Positions 1 to 9,467 of a stretch of DNA of 64,000 nt are shown in pieces. Below the pieces are notes generated by a model. The model had not been told where the DNA came from. It ran no database searches and worked only from the letters and a program-made list of their open reading frames with translations. How positions within the stretch are numbered: position 1 is the stretch's first letter; each line of letters starts with the position of its first letter. The position numbers were made by a program, and so were the translations under genes. Source of the stretch: SAR202 cluster bacterium (lineage in GTDB: Bacteria > Chloroflexota > Dehalococcoidia > Lucifugimonadales > UBA3495); the NCBI GenBank assembly GCA_013204585.1, contig JABMNL010000053.1:1-64000 (forward strand). The letters are read 5' to 3'.

Positions 1-141
1 GAACTTGCCGCCCACGGTTGTTACTAAACGAAGGCTAATTGTTCGAACTTGCCGCCCACGGTTGTTACTAAACGAAGGCTAATTGTTCGAACTTGCCGCC
101 CACGGTTGTTACTAAACGAAGGCTAATTGTTCGAACTTGCC
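1..141. repeat. 44-bp tandem repeat, 3 full copies plus partial, overlapping the 3' end of the DUF1501 gene; may continue beyond the window edge
   Basis: Unit gaacttgccgcccacggttgttactaaacgaaggctaattgttc at 1-44, 45-88, 89-132, then gaacttgcc. Confidence 0.97.
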
Positions 142-1239
142 ACCTACGATAGGAGTGGCGTCCAGCCCAAGCCACTTTTCGGCTACGGTACCGTAAACGC
201 CCCGGAAGTCGATGTTGTGCTTCAGGTCGCCTTCTACCAGGTTTTCGCCCTTCAGAGAGGGGTACTCGCTATAGATGCCGCCCTTCACCTGGTCGCCGAT
301 GGCCATGGCCAGTCCGCCAGCCCCGTGGTCGGTGCCAGAGCCGTTGTCCTTAACTCGGCGACCGAACTCGGTGAACAGATAAATTAGGACGTTTTCGGAT
401 GCGTCGTGCTCTCGGAGGTCATCGTAGAAGTCTTTGATGGCCAGGGAAAGACTGGTTAACAAGTTTTTGTGCGTTGGGCCTTGGTTGGCGTGGGTGTCGT
501 AGCCGGGCTGCTGAGTGTAGAAGACCCTGGTGCCCAGGTTGGCCGTCAACACCTTGGCGATGCCCTTTAGGTTCCGACCGATTACTGAATCGTTGTATTC
601 GATTGAGGACTGGTACATCCCAGGCACGGTTTTCAGGATATCAGCACCCTTGAGGGCGTCCAGTCCGGTGGAACCGAGATAGTCCATCACATGGCCAGTT
701 CCAGCGATTGGAGAGTACATTCTAGAGAATAGGTCCAATGCCTGAGTGCGCTCATCTTCGCCGGAAATTCCGGTCAACACGCCGTAGGTCTCCAACACTG
801 CGACGGAGGCTACGGGAACCCCGGTTAATGCCAAGGCCCTGGGCAGACCGCGTCCGAAATTGACGCCGGTGAGCACGTTTTCAGCCTTGGGGTCCAGGTC
901 TCTGATGACACGCCCCAGCCAGCCTTCGTTACCCACTTTCTCTGGTTCGCAGGTGTGCCAGATGTCCATGGAGCGGAAATGGGAGCGGTTGGGATTGGGA
1001 TAGCCAATGCCGTTAATCAAGGCGACTTTGCCTTCGTCGAAGAAGTTCTTCACGGCGGTTAAGGCTGGGTTTAACGCCAGGCCCTGGCCGATGGGCAAAA
1101 CTTCTTCTTGGGAAATGCCGACAGTCGTCCGGTTGTCGTAGTACAGCGGGTCTTCGTAAGGGATTACCGTGTTCATGTAATCGTTGCCGCCAGTCAACTG
1201 GACTACAACCAAAATCGGGTCTTTTTTAGTAGAGGTCAC
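112..1239 (-). CDS. DUF1501 domain-containing protein
   Basis: 375-aa ORF; VVVQLTGGNDYMNTVIPY N-terminus and TEFGRRVKDNGSGTDHGAGG motif typical of DUF1501. Confidence 0.88.
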   Translation of the reverse strand: MTSTKKDPILVVVQLTGGNDYMNTVIPYEDPLYYDNRTTVGISQEEVLPIGQGLALNPALTAVKNFFDEGKVALINGIGYPNPNRSHFRSMDIWHTCEPEKVGNEGWLGRVIRDLDPKAENVLTGVNFGRGLPRALALTGVPVASVAVLETYGVLTGISGEDERTQALDLFSRMYSPIAGTGHVMDYLGSTGLDALKGADILKTVPGMYQSSIEYNDSVIGRNLKGIAKVLTANLGTRVFYTQQPGYDTHANQGPTHKNLLTSLSLAIKDFYDDLREHDASENVLIYLFTEFGRRVKDNGSGTDHGAGGLAMAIGDQVKGGIYSEYPSLKGENLVEGDLKHNIDFRGVYGTVAEKWLGLDATPIVGGKFEQLAFV

Positions 1240-1420
1240 CTTGAAGTCTCCTATTGGGTTACGGCCTACGTGGTGGTTGCCGAAAACATTGGCCTAATTT
1301 TACCAGGCTGCGCGCGTATTCCCAAGGCCTGCGTGGGCATAAATTGGGTTAACGGTGATATTGTACCTCACGCAGTATTGAATTCTATTCAGTTGAGAGA
1401 CTCCAAAAGGAAGACCCACG

Positions 1421-2350
1421 TCAGCGGTAATGCCGGTTCATCTCTGATGCGTAGCTGCGCCCCAGCGTTTCTCCATTCTCTTCTAGCCAGCGGCTAAACC
1501 TCGCTTGGCCGTTGGGTGGGCCGTCAGAAACCAGAAGACCGGCCATCAACCCATCAATTTCAGCTTTGGTTAGTACCACATCTCTTACCGCGTAGCCCGC
1601 CATCCGAGAGAAGAAAAGGGCAAGTGCTGGCGGCAAGTGCGTAACCTTGGCCTTGCTGCCAACGCTTGCGGCGATGAGGCGAATTAGTTGCTCGTAGGTA
1701 TATACCTCGGGGCCAATGCAATCTTGGATGGTGTTTTTGCCGGTATTTTCGCCGCGTTCTGCCGCGCCGACAGCCAATTCGGCTACATCTTTGACGTGCA
1801 CTGGCTGGACGGAATAATTCCCATCTCCGGGAACCAGGAAGATTGGAAATTTCCTTAAGAACCAAGCGATGTTATTTATTAAGACGTCCTCGGCCCCAAA
1901 TATTAGTGTGGGCCGGATGATGGAGTAGGCCAAACCCGAGGCCATGATGGCCTCTTCCACCAGCGCCTTGCCTTTGAAATACCCGAGAGGCGAGCTAGCG
2001 GAGGGGTTCGTAATGCTGATATGAACAATCCGCTGAACCCCAGCTTGTGCAGCGGCATTTATTAACGTCTTAGTATTTTCGACCGCAGTGTCAAAGGTGA
2101 TGGGCCCACGGGGGAAGCGAATCCAGTAGGTGTTGTAGAGGGTGCTTGCTCCCCGTAGGTTTAGGGTTAGCGTATCTGGGTCATCGAAGTACAATGGATA
2201 CGCCTTTACCTGGTTTCCAAAGGGACTAGTGCGTTCGGGATGGCCGGTAAGCGTCCGGACCTTATGCCCATTGGCCAGCAGTTTCCGGGCGATGTATTTA
2301 CCGGTATAGCCAAAGGCTCCGGTGACTACATTTAGGTCAGCATTGTTCAT
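1421..2350 (-). CDS. NAD(P)H-binding / NmrA-like SDR-family protein
   Basis: N-terminal VTGAFGYTGKYIARKLL Rossmann motif; 309 aa. Confidence 0.85.
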   Translation of the reverse strand: MNNADLNVVTGAFGYTGKYIARKLLANGHKVRTLTGHPERTSPFGNQVKAYPLYFDDPDTLTLNLRGASTLYNTYWIRFPRGPITFDTAVENTKTLINAAAQAGVQRIVHISITNPSASSPLGYFKGKALVEEAIMASGLAYSIIRPTLIFGAEDVLINNIAWFLRKFPIFLVPGDGNYSVQPVHVKDVAELAVGAAERGENTGKNTIQDCIGPEVYTYEQLIRLIAASVGSKAKVTHLPPALALFFSRMAGYAVRDVVLTKAEIDGLMAGLLVSDGPPNGQARFSRWLEENGETLGRSYASEMNRHYR

Positions 2351-2595
2351 GGCAAATTGTCTGGCGGTGGCGAATCTACAGGCCCAATCCCGAAATCCAT
2401 AGCTGGCCCCGTAGGCTCTAACGGATTACTTTTTGGTAGCGATTGTCCTAAAACTATTTCAAAGTGCTCGAATAGGTGCTTTTCTTCCAAATGAAATGCA
2501 CCGCCTAACTGCTTGCCTGTATCCGGCTGCACGTCTATATACGATTGTCCACCAGCCACCTGTATCCGAATACGTTCCAATTCCCTGAACGCCAA
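2347..2595 (-). CDS. small hypothetical protein
   Basis: 82-aa ORF whose stop overlaps the downstream ATG (ATGA); no recognised domain. Confidence 0.35.
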   Translation of the reverse strand: MAFRELERIRIQVAGGQSYIDVQPDTGKQLGGAFHLEEKHLFEHFEIVLGQSLPKSNPLEPTGPAMDFGIGPVDSPPPDNLP

Positions 2596-2658
2596 ACATA
2601 GAGCATTGTCTAGGGAAACAACCCGACCACTAATATTGATATTCGCTCCAATCGTTTC

Positions 2659-3330
2659 CTAGCACAACGGCGTTGAGGTAGGACGGGGAGTTGAAGTGGG
2701 TACGGCTGTCGGTTCAATCGGCGCAGTTTCTGAACCAGAATTATTGGTGCCGACGTCAAACGCCGCTATGCTGCCATCTTTGGAGGAAGTCGCGGGAGAA
2801 GCCTGAGTTGCGTGGTTACCCAGTTCTTCTCCAGACTTGGATAAGATGCGCCGCACCAACATCTCGCCGACCAACACCGATTCCAACCGGGCCGCACCTT
2901 CTTCGGACCTGTAATCTTTTCGGATGACAATATCTTTTCCCCATAGGTCTTCGCCGGTTTCCGTTGACGACTCATTGCCCTGAGCATCAATGAACGAGCG
3001 TGGGCGGCGCAGCACAACCGTTGATGTCGATGGGATATGGGAGATGAAGGCAAAGCCTGCCCCGTCGATGATTGGGCTGGGATAGGCGAACCGCACGCTG
3101 ACCTCATCGTCGAACGTGAACTTGTAATCGTCGGGCCACCGGTCGTATTGGTTCTGGAAGTCCTCAGGGGTGTGGACTCCCTGGGATGGAGCCAACGGGG
3201 AAGGGGTTGCCGTGGGCGTCGTCTGGGCGTAAGCGGTCAGCAGCATCGTAGCCAACAGAGTGGCTATGGACAGTAATATCGCCCTTGGCCTTATTGAAAG
3301 ATTTATCTGCTTAGTCGCAACTCCAGACAT
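2659..3330 (-). CDS. secreted hypothetical protein with Pro/Thr/Ser-rich segments
   Basis: Hydrophobic N-terminal segment followed by TTPTATPSPLAPS; C-terminal PTAVPTSTPRPTSTP. Confidence 0.6.
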   Translation of the reverse strand: MSGVATKQINLSIRPRAILLSIATLLATMLLTAYAQTTPTATPSPLAPSQGVHTPEDFQNQYDRWPDDYKFTFDDEVSVRFAYPSPIIDGAGFAFISHIPSTSTVVLRRPRSFIDAQGNESSTETGEDLWGKDIVIRKDYRSEEGAARLESVLVGEMLVRRILSKSGEELGNHATQASPATSSKDGSIAAFDVGTNNSGSETAPIEPTAVPTSTPRPTSTPLC

Positions 3331-3850
3331 CTTCCTCCCCCTCAGCCAACGGTCTGAACTCAGCTACAGCGCCGGATGCGCTGGTATAGCGAGCCAAATT
3401 CTCCGTTATCATTTTCATAGAGCCTTTGTCGATTGGATTTCCCCAGCCTGGAGGTGGGTTACCGTTGCGAACCGAAAGCTCTGGTTCAGTAATCCAGTGG
3501 CGGCCATCGAAGTATGCTCTGCGAACGCCACAGTGGGTGTACAGCGTGAAGGAATACTCCTTGCCCAGTTCAATTCCGGGGCCGCACGGCAGTTCCACAA
3601 TCCCTTCCCCACACCACCGGCCAGGAAGTAAAGGTCTCGGCGTCGGCGTATTCGGCGGGGCAATGGTCAATTCATATACAACCGCTGCGGCTGGTTCGTC
3701 AGTAGCAGCGGGCGATTCACCAGAAGTTGAGGTGGGCGCAAGAGCGGTCTGGCCGCAGGCGGACAGAGTTAATAGCATTGCAACCATCAGCAATAAGGCA
3801 GCCAGGCCAAATAGTTTTGCCGGTTTCTTAATCAATGAATCACCGGGCAC
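3311..3850 (-). CDS. putative lipoprotein, hypothetical
   Basis: Signal peptide with LTLSAC lipobox-like motif; 179 aa. Confidence 0.6.
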   Translation of the reverse strand: MPGDSLIKKPAKLFGLAALLLMVAMLLTLSACGQTALAPTSTSGESPAATDEPAAAVVYELTIAPPNTPTPRPLLPGRWCGEGIVELPCGPGIELGKEYSFTLYTHCGVRRAYFDGRHWITEPELSVRNGNPPPGWGNPIDKGSMKMITENLARYTSASGAVAEFRPLAEGEEDVWSCD

Positions 3851-3899
3851 ACCATAAGAGATAGCACTGCTTACAGTATAGGGAAGCTCCCTATTTCCG

Positions 3900-3923
3900 A
3901 GTCTCGAAAAATCATTCGAGACT
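3900..3923. other. perfect 9-bp stem, 6-nt loop hairpin in an intergenic region
   Basis: AGTCTCGAA-aaatca-TTCGAGACT; no clear U-tract on either side. Confidence 0.6.
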
Positions 3924-3964
3924 TATTGACTTCCCCTGAGTCTCAAGCTTTACGGGCATCCAAA

Positions 3965-4017
3965 GGGAATACTCGGCCTGGAATCGAGCCCGTCCCTACA
4001 CCTCTAACTGGGCTGCC
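3965..4017. repeat. dispersed ~53-bp repeat, copy 1 of 2, overlapping the 3' end of a CDS
   Basis: gggaatactcggcctggaatcgagcccgtccctacacctctaactgggctgcc; about 6 mismatches to 7229-7281. Confidence 0.85.
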
Positions 4018-4687
4018 GAATCCTACGCCGATGGCGAGCAGTCGTCTTGAAAAAAGCTCCAATCTGTAGTGTGATCAATATTGCTGTCAGAACCGCGAAA
4101 GGGATCTGAAACCAATTGGGATCGGGAATCGTCCGGTGAAATGACATTGTGTAGTGGATATACAGGAAATATGCGGTATGCAAGGCTACAGCATAGAAGA
4201 TGGTATAGGCTCCGTAGTGTAGAAATTTCCAGGCGCTCGCGCCCAGCGCGCGAGTCGCCCAATCTGTTGACGTTGCCATCAGGGGCAGGGCAATCAGGAC
4301 AGCCAGCAGTCCCAGCAGGTTGGCCATGCCAAATCCCGACTCCATCCGAACCGTTTGGTCTATCGTCGGGATATATTGATATCCCATGAACTGGCCCACA
4401 TCCCACAGCACCCAGCCGTCCAGGATAATAATAGTGTGGATGATAGCGAAAATTCCGAACCAGATTCCAAATTCCCTCCGGTAGGGCAGAAGAATTCGAG
4501 CCCACGGCACAAAACTCGCCGCTGGTCCCAAAGCCAGGGTCACGTAGAGCAGAATCAGACTTCCGTCTCCGACTGATCTCCAGAACCGCATATCTGACGA
4601 CCACTCCGGACGGCTAAGCCAAAACAGGTAGATTACGCCTGCCCCAATGAGGCCCACGATTGTATGTCTGGTAGTTAGACTTGCCAT
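4004..4687 (-). CDS. ferric reductase-like transmembrane domain protein (MsrQ/YedZ-like)
   Basis: Multi-TM 227-aa ORF with paired His in TM helices (FAIIHTIIIL, FLHYGAYTIFYAVALHTAYF). Confidence 0.7.
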   Translation of the reverse strand: MASLTTRHTIVGLIGAGVIYLFWLSRPEWSSDMRFWRSVGDGSLILLYVTLALGPAASFVPWARILLPYRREFGIWFGIFAIIHTIIILDGWVLWDVGQFMGYQYIPTIDQTVRMESGFGMANLLGLLAVLIALPLMATSTDWATRALGASAWKFLHYGAYTIFYAVALHTAYFLYIHYTMSFHRTIPDPNWFQIPFAVLTAILITLQIGAFFKTTARHRRRIRQPS

Positions 4688-5027
4688 ATTCTTCCCCTAA
4701 CGGTCTAGATTGCTTGAGATTACCGTTGCCAACGAAATCCACCCGTCTTAACCAACGCGCATCGGCATCGACCGATAATTAGGCGTTAATAATACGTATG
4801 GGCATTCATACTTGGTTCTCTGTGTCTTCCGGTAATCTAGTTCGCATCTTTGAACAATTGCCTGCCTCGGTATCACCTTCCGGGTCTGGAGCTTCTAACG
4901 CCGCAAGTATGATTCCACGTGGCCGTCAGGGAATCCACAAACATGCTGACATCGTATTAATTAAGTTGTTTATTAGGTTGATTTAACACGTTCTAGTCCG
5001 AGGCTTTATAACCTTGGGTAGTGAAAT

Positions 5028-5258
5028 ATGACCAGAAGGAGACCCCACATGAATTTCCGCAATGCTTTACAACGTACAAGCCTGTTTCTGGGCCTCGCAT
5101 CCCTTGTGCTGGCTCTCTGGAGCGGCATGCACCTACAGCATCTGCTGGACGACGGAGGCAGTAGGCACGCCGGAGAGACCATTGTAGCAATCGTGTTGAC
5201 GTTGCTGGTGTTCGCCGGCTGTTGGTATGGCACCCGCCATCAAACGGACCGTGAATAA
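5028..5258 (+). CDS. small membrane protein, hypothetical
   Basis: 76-aa ORF with two hydrophobic segments; overlaps the start of the next ORF. Confidence 0.5.
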   Translation: MTRRRPHMNFRNALQRTSLFLGLASLVLALWSGMHLQHLLDDGGSRHAGETIVAIVLTLLVFAGCWYGTRHQTDRE

Positions 5259-6150
5259 GGTCCGACCGAAGTTTAACTTTAGGAGGGCCAGGCGCTGGCC
5301 AATCATCGCCATCGGGTTAGTGGCTGCGGTTGCGATTATCGTGGGGCTAACGGCTCTATTCCTACGACCCGGCTCTGAACCCTCTGTTTCGCCGATCTCA
5401 CGAGTGGAGACCCAAGACTATCACGCTCTGGCGTTAGCGCCCGGTAATCCAGATACCGTTTTCTTTGGGCACCACGGTGGGATACTCGAGAGTTTAGATG
5501 GAGGGAAGACTTGGAACAAGATCTCCGGCCTGAGCCAAGACGCCATGAACCTTGCCGTGAGCCATGAAAACCCGGAGGTGATGTACCTGGCTGGCCACAA
5601 CGTGTTCATGAAGAGCGGAGACGGCGGACAGACCTGGCGAGACATCCAGAACAATCTGCCAGGTCTGGACCTGCACTGGTTTGCCCCGGACCCTGATAAT
5701 TCCTCCAGGCTTTACGCGAACGCTGCGGGCTTTGGCCTCCACCAGAGTTCCGATGGCGGGGTCACATGGACGCCCTGGGACCTCCAGATTCCCGGTGATG
5801 CTTCCGTATCTGCGCTGACGGTATTGGGAGGACGCCCGGTAAACGTGCTGGCCGGAACCGAGGATGGCAACCTTTTTTTGTCCTCCGATGGCGCCGCCTC
5901 GTGGGAACAGGTCGGCACCGTGAACTCCATGCCCATGGCCTTTGCGTTAAATCCGGATGGCGTCACCATCTATCTGGGATCCATGGACGGCGTGTACCGT
6001 TCTGAGGATAAGGGTTTATCGTGGACTCGGTTACCGCTTGAAACCAGGGTGATGGCCTTGGCGGCCGGCGGGTTGAACCCCGAGCGGGTTGTGGTGGTGA
6101 ACGACAAGGGCGAAGTGTTCCGTAGCGATGACGGGGGGCAGACGTGGTAG
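5227..6150 (+). CDS. BNR/sialidase-like (YCF48 or F510_1955-like) beta-propeller protein with N-terminal TM
   Basis: Repeated S.DGG.TW motifs (ESLDGGKTWNKI, KSGDGGQTWRDI, QSSDGGVTWTPW, RSEDKGLSWTRL). Confidence 0.75.
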   Translation: MAPAIKRTVNKVRPKFNFRRARRWPIIAIGLVAAVAIIVGLTALFLRPGSEPSVSPISRVETQDYHALALAPGNPDTVFFGHHGGILESLDGGKTWNKISGLSQDAMNLAVSHENPEVMYLAGHNVFMKSGDGGQTWRDIQNNLPGLDLHWFAPDPDNSSRLYANAAGFGLHQSSDGGVTWTPWDLQIPGDASVSALTVLGGRPVNVLAGTEDGNLFLSSDGAASWEQVGTVNSMPMAFALNPDGVTIYLGSMDGVYRSEDKGLSWTRLPLETRVMALAAGGLNPERVVVVNDKGEVFRSDDGGQTW

Positions 6151-6422
6151 CGCTCCGACCCAACTCCGTACTTGCTTATCTGAAGAGCGTCGGTCCGTAC
6201 TTGGTGCTCCCTGGGCTCGTACTCTTGGCGATTATGGCCGTTCTTGGTCCCGAAATGTGGAGTGCCGTATACGCCTCCGCCAAGGTTTGTAGAGCATGGA
6301 TGGTGGAGTCGCTGCTGTTTGGTGCCCTGCCTGCGTTGGCCATCTTTCTGTTTTTAGATTCATTGGTGGTATTCCGGCGAAGGTGCATTGATCCGTGTAA
6401 TGACGGGAGACACTTAACTTGA
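6144..6422 (+). CDS. small membrane protein, hypothetical
   Basis: GTG start overlapping the upstream TAG; two hydrophobic segments. Confidence 0.45.
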   Translation: MVALRPNSVLAYLKSVGPYLVLPGLVLLAIMAVLGPEMWSAVYASAKVCRAWMVESLLFGALPALAIFLFLDSLVVFRRRCIDPCNDGRHLT

Positions 6423-6682
6423 GGGGCTGGAGGTTAGCAAAAGAGAAAGAGAGGCATCCGACTTCGTTGACAATTTGCTTGAGCTTACCAAATAAAGCAC
6501 CGAGCGCCCCGTAAGATTAACGATGAATTCTGGATCCCGGCTGTTGTGCAGGTTCTTACCCCAACGTCGCGAACGTGGAAGGTGAAACTGAGCTATATTT
6601 GACGGGGCCTGGTTCGTACCTGATTTATGGATGGGTAATCTATGCGGATATTTTCTTCTTGGAAGATACCTGAGGCAATGGT

Positions 6683-7180
6683 TTGAAGAGAGGCAAAATA
6701 CAGCTTTGGGGAGTCGGTGCAGCCGGTCTGTTAGTTGCTGGTGTACTGATTTGGTGGTTCGTAGCAGAGATTCCTGACACCCGATTGGGCAATCCAGCGA
6801 CTGAGTCTGTGCAATCTCTGGAATCAACGCAAATCGAAATCGGCCGCACCACCTACCAGGCAAATTGCGCCCAGTGCCACGGGGCGAATGCCGAGGGCCA
6901 GCCATTCTGGCAACAACGGAACACTGACGGAACATTGAAGCCGCCGCCCCACGACGAAACCGGTCACACCTGGCACCACAGTGACGGCCTCCTCTTCCGC
7001 ATCGTTCGGGATGGGGGCACGATCTACGAGACGCCGGGGTTCAAGAGCAGCATGCCGGCCTTTGGGGACCGGCTAAGCTCCGAAGAGATCAAGGCCGTCA
7101 TCACCTACTTCAAGAGCCTTTGGGGCCCGGAAATAAGGTCATCCCAGGCTGAGGTGAGCCAGCGGGACCCCTTCCCATGA
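6683..7180 (+). CDS. membrane-anchored c-type cytochrome
   Basis: N-terminal TM then CAQCH haem motif and distal SSMPAFGDRLS Met ligand region. Confidence 0.88.
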   Translation: MKRGKIQLWGVGAAGLLVAGVLIWWFVAEIPDTRLGNPATESVQSLESTQIEIGRTTYQANCAQCHGANAEGQPFWQQRNTDGTLKPPPHDETGHTWHHSDGLLFRIVRDGGTIYETPGFKSSMPAFGDRLSSEEIKAVITYFKSLWGPEIRSSQAEVSQRDPFP

Positions 7181-7228
7181 TGGACAAGGATTGATGACTA
7201 TACCCACGATTAACAAATCGATGCTAAT

Positions 7229-7281
7229 GGGAATACTCGGTCTCGATTCGAGCCCGTCCCTACCCCTCTAGTTGGGCTGCC
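7229..7281. repeat. dispersed ~53-bp repeat, copy 2 of 2, overlapping the 3' end of a CDS
   Basis: gggaatactcggtctcgattcgagcccgtccctacccctctagttgggctgcc. Confidence 0.85.
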
Positions 7282-9299
7282 AATTCCTCTGGCGTGGTCA
7301 CCGGCAGTTGGCAGGCGTAGTTCTGGCAGACATAAGCTGTGGGTTGGCCGTCGATCATGTCTCGGCTTTCCAGTAAGGGCAGGCCGTGTTCGCCAGCGTT
7401 GTCGGCGCCGACCAAGACTTTGTTGGGGTGGAAGCTGCCGTAAACGGTTTTCAGCAGGGCGGCGGTGGCTAGGTTGTCGCGAGGGCCGATGATGACGACC
7501 TCCTTGGGCGTGGACACGTAGAAGTCCAGGGCGGCCAGCCAATGACCGGTACCCGCCGGGGCGCGGCCCATCAAATCGTGGAGGGTACGTAGTGGGGTGG
7601 CAGCCTTGACCCGGTAGTCTTCGTTCCCCGTAGTCACTGCCAGCTTGAGCAGCACGTCGGTGGCCACCGAGCCGCCGCAGGGCTGGGCGTTGTCCAGAAC
7701 GTCCCTGGGTCGGATAACTAGCTGGTCGTGGTCGGTGCTGGTGTCATAGAATCCGCCTACTTCGTCGTCCCAGAACAGTTCAATCATTCGGTCGGCCAGG
7801 CTGGTCGCTTCGGTCAGCCATCTTCGTTCAAAGGTCGCTTCATAAAGAGCGAGGAGTCCGTCGGCGACAAATGAATAGTCTTCTAGATAGCCGGGCAGCT
7901 TGGCCTGGCCCTTACGGTAAGTACGGAGCAGCTTGCCATCGGGCCGCATGGTTTCCAGCAGGAAGTTGGCGTTTTTGATGGCGGCGTCCAGGTAGTCCTG
8001 GCGTTCCAACGCCGCGCCGGCCTCGGCAAAGCTGCGGAGCATCATTCCGTTCCAGGAAGCCAGGACCTTGTCGTCCAGCAGCGGGTGTACCCGCTTCTCC
8101 CGCTCTGTCCACAGCAATTTCTTGCCCCGCTGGATAACGTCAACCAAATTATCCAGAGAAAGTCCGTGCTGTTTGGCGTAGTCGCTGGCCTTGTGGGAGA
8201 TGTTTAAGATGTTGCTGCCTTCGAAATTGCCCGACTGGGAAACGCCAAAGAACCCGCTGAATATGGCGGCTTCTTCGGCTCCAAGTACGGCTTCAATCTC
8301 AGATGGCGTCCAGACGAAGAATTTGCCCTCTTCGCCTTCGCTGTCGGCGTCGGTGGCGGAATAGAAACCGCCCTCCGGGCCGGTCATCTCCCTCAGAATG
8401 TAGTCCAGTGTCTCCTCGGCGATGCGCCGGTACATTCCTCGCCCCGTCTCCAAATGGGCGTGAAGATAAAGTCGGGACAGCAGGGCGTTGTCGTAGAGCA
8501 TCTTCTCGAAGTGAGGCACCAGCCAGTAGGCATCAGTCGAATATCGGGCGAACCCACCGGCAATCTGGTCGTAGATGCCGCCCATGGCCATCTTCTCCAG
8601 GGTCAGGTTCACCATCTCCAAAGCCCGTTCGTTGTAGCCGTGGTGGTAATAGCGGAGCAGAATCTCCAGGTTCATGGCTTGGGGGAACTTGGGCGCGGTG
8701 CCAGTGCCGCCGTTCTGGTAGTCGAAGTTGGTGGCCAGCACGGTATACGCCCGGTGAATGATGTCCACCGTCAGGGGCGTGTCACCCTTGGGCATCAGGC
8801 CGGTCCGGCCCATCTGGGCGGTTAGCTGGGTTGTCACTCGGTCAATCTCGTCTTTGCTGTTGTGATAGGACTTGGCGACTGACTCCAGCAGACGGGGAAA
8901 GCCGGGCATGTTGAAGCGGTCCACCGGCGGGAAATAGGTGCCACCATAGAAGGGGCGACCGTCGGGAGTGAGGAACACGGTCATGGGCCAGCCGCCGCTG
9001 CCGGTCAGCATCTGCACGGCTTCCATGTAGACCGCGTCTAGGTCGGGGCGCTCTTCCCGGTCGACCTTGATGTTGATGAAGTGTTCGTTCATCAACATGG
9101 CTGTGGCCTCGTTCTCGAATGACTCGCGCTCCATGACGTGGCACCAGTGGCAGGCGGAGTAGCCGATGCTTAGCATGATTGGCTTGTCTTCGTCTTTGGC
9201 CCGTTGCAGGGCTTCCTGACCCCATGGGTACCAGTCCACGGGGTTGTTGGCGTGTTGCAATAGATAAGGACTGGTCTCGTCAATCAGTCGATTGGGCAT
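7260..9299 (-). CDS. thioredoxin domain-containing protein (YyaL/DUF255, spermatogenesis-associated protein 20 family)
   Basis: [31 protein letters not shown] and [18 protein letters not shown] signatures; 679 aa. Confidence 0.95.
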   Translation of the reverse strand: MPNRLIDETSPYLLQHANNPVDWYPWGQEALQRAKDEDKPIMLSIGYSACHWCHVMERESFENEATAMLMNEHFINIKVDREERPDLDAVYMEAVQMLTGSGGWPMTVFLTPDGRPFYGGTYFPPVDRFNMPGFPRLLESVAKSYHNSKDEIDRVTTQLTAQMGRTGLMPKGDTPLTVDIIHRAYTVLATNFDYQNGGTGTAPKFPQAMNLEILLRYYHHGYNERALEMVNLTLEKMAMGGIYDQIAGGFARYSTDAYWLVPHFEKMLYDNALLSRLYLHAHLETGRGMYRRIAEETLDYILREMTGPEGGFYSATDADSEGEEGKFFVWTPSEIEAVLGAEEAAIFSGFFGVSQSGNFEGSNILNISHKASDYAKQHGLSLDNLVDVIQRGKKLLWTEREKRVHPLLDDKVLASWNGMMLRSFAEAGAALERQDYLDAAIKNANFLLETMRPDGKLLRTYRKGQAKLPGYLEDYSFVADGLLALYEATFERRWLTEATSLADRMIELFWDDEVGGFYDTSTDHDQLVIRPRDVLDNAQPCGGSVATDVLLKLAVTTGNEDYRVKAATPLRTLHDLMGRAPAGTGHWLAALDFYVSTPKEVVIIGPRDNLATAALLKTVYGSFHPNKVLVGADNAGEHGLPLLESRDMIDGQPTAYVCQNYACQLPVTTPEELAAQLEG

Positions 9300-9467
9300 A
9301 GTTCACCTATATGAAAATCCGCCATTAATCCGCCTTGGCGGCGGAGACAGGAGCGGAGAGAATTCTGACGCCTATTGTCGAGTAATTTACTGGAGAAAGC
9401 CAGAGCTTCTGGTGAGTATGCTACACTCGAAATTAGGCGGGTTCATCCTGAATTAAGGAAGATGAAA

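Noticed and set aside
1-141. CRISPR array
   Set aside because: Units are contiguous 44-bp copies with no variable spacers and they contain coding sequence; no cas genes nearby.
127-387. Plus-strand ORF antisense to DUF1501
   Set aside because: Shadow ORF of a high-confidence minus-strand gene; no domain.
5227-6150. BNR protein as a truncated pseudogene
   Set aside because: It ends at a repeat boundary but is followed by an overlapping ORF and encodes intact repeats; no evidence of frameshift.
8303-8825. Plus-strand ORFs inside the YyaL gene
   Set aside because: Arg/Pro/Ser-rich frame-shadow translations of a conserved minus-strand CDS.
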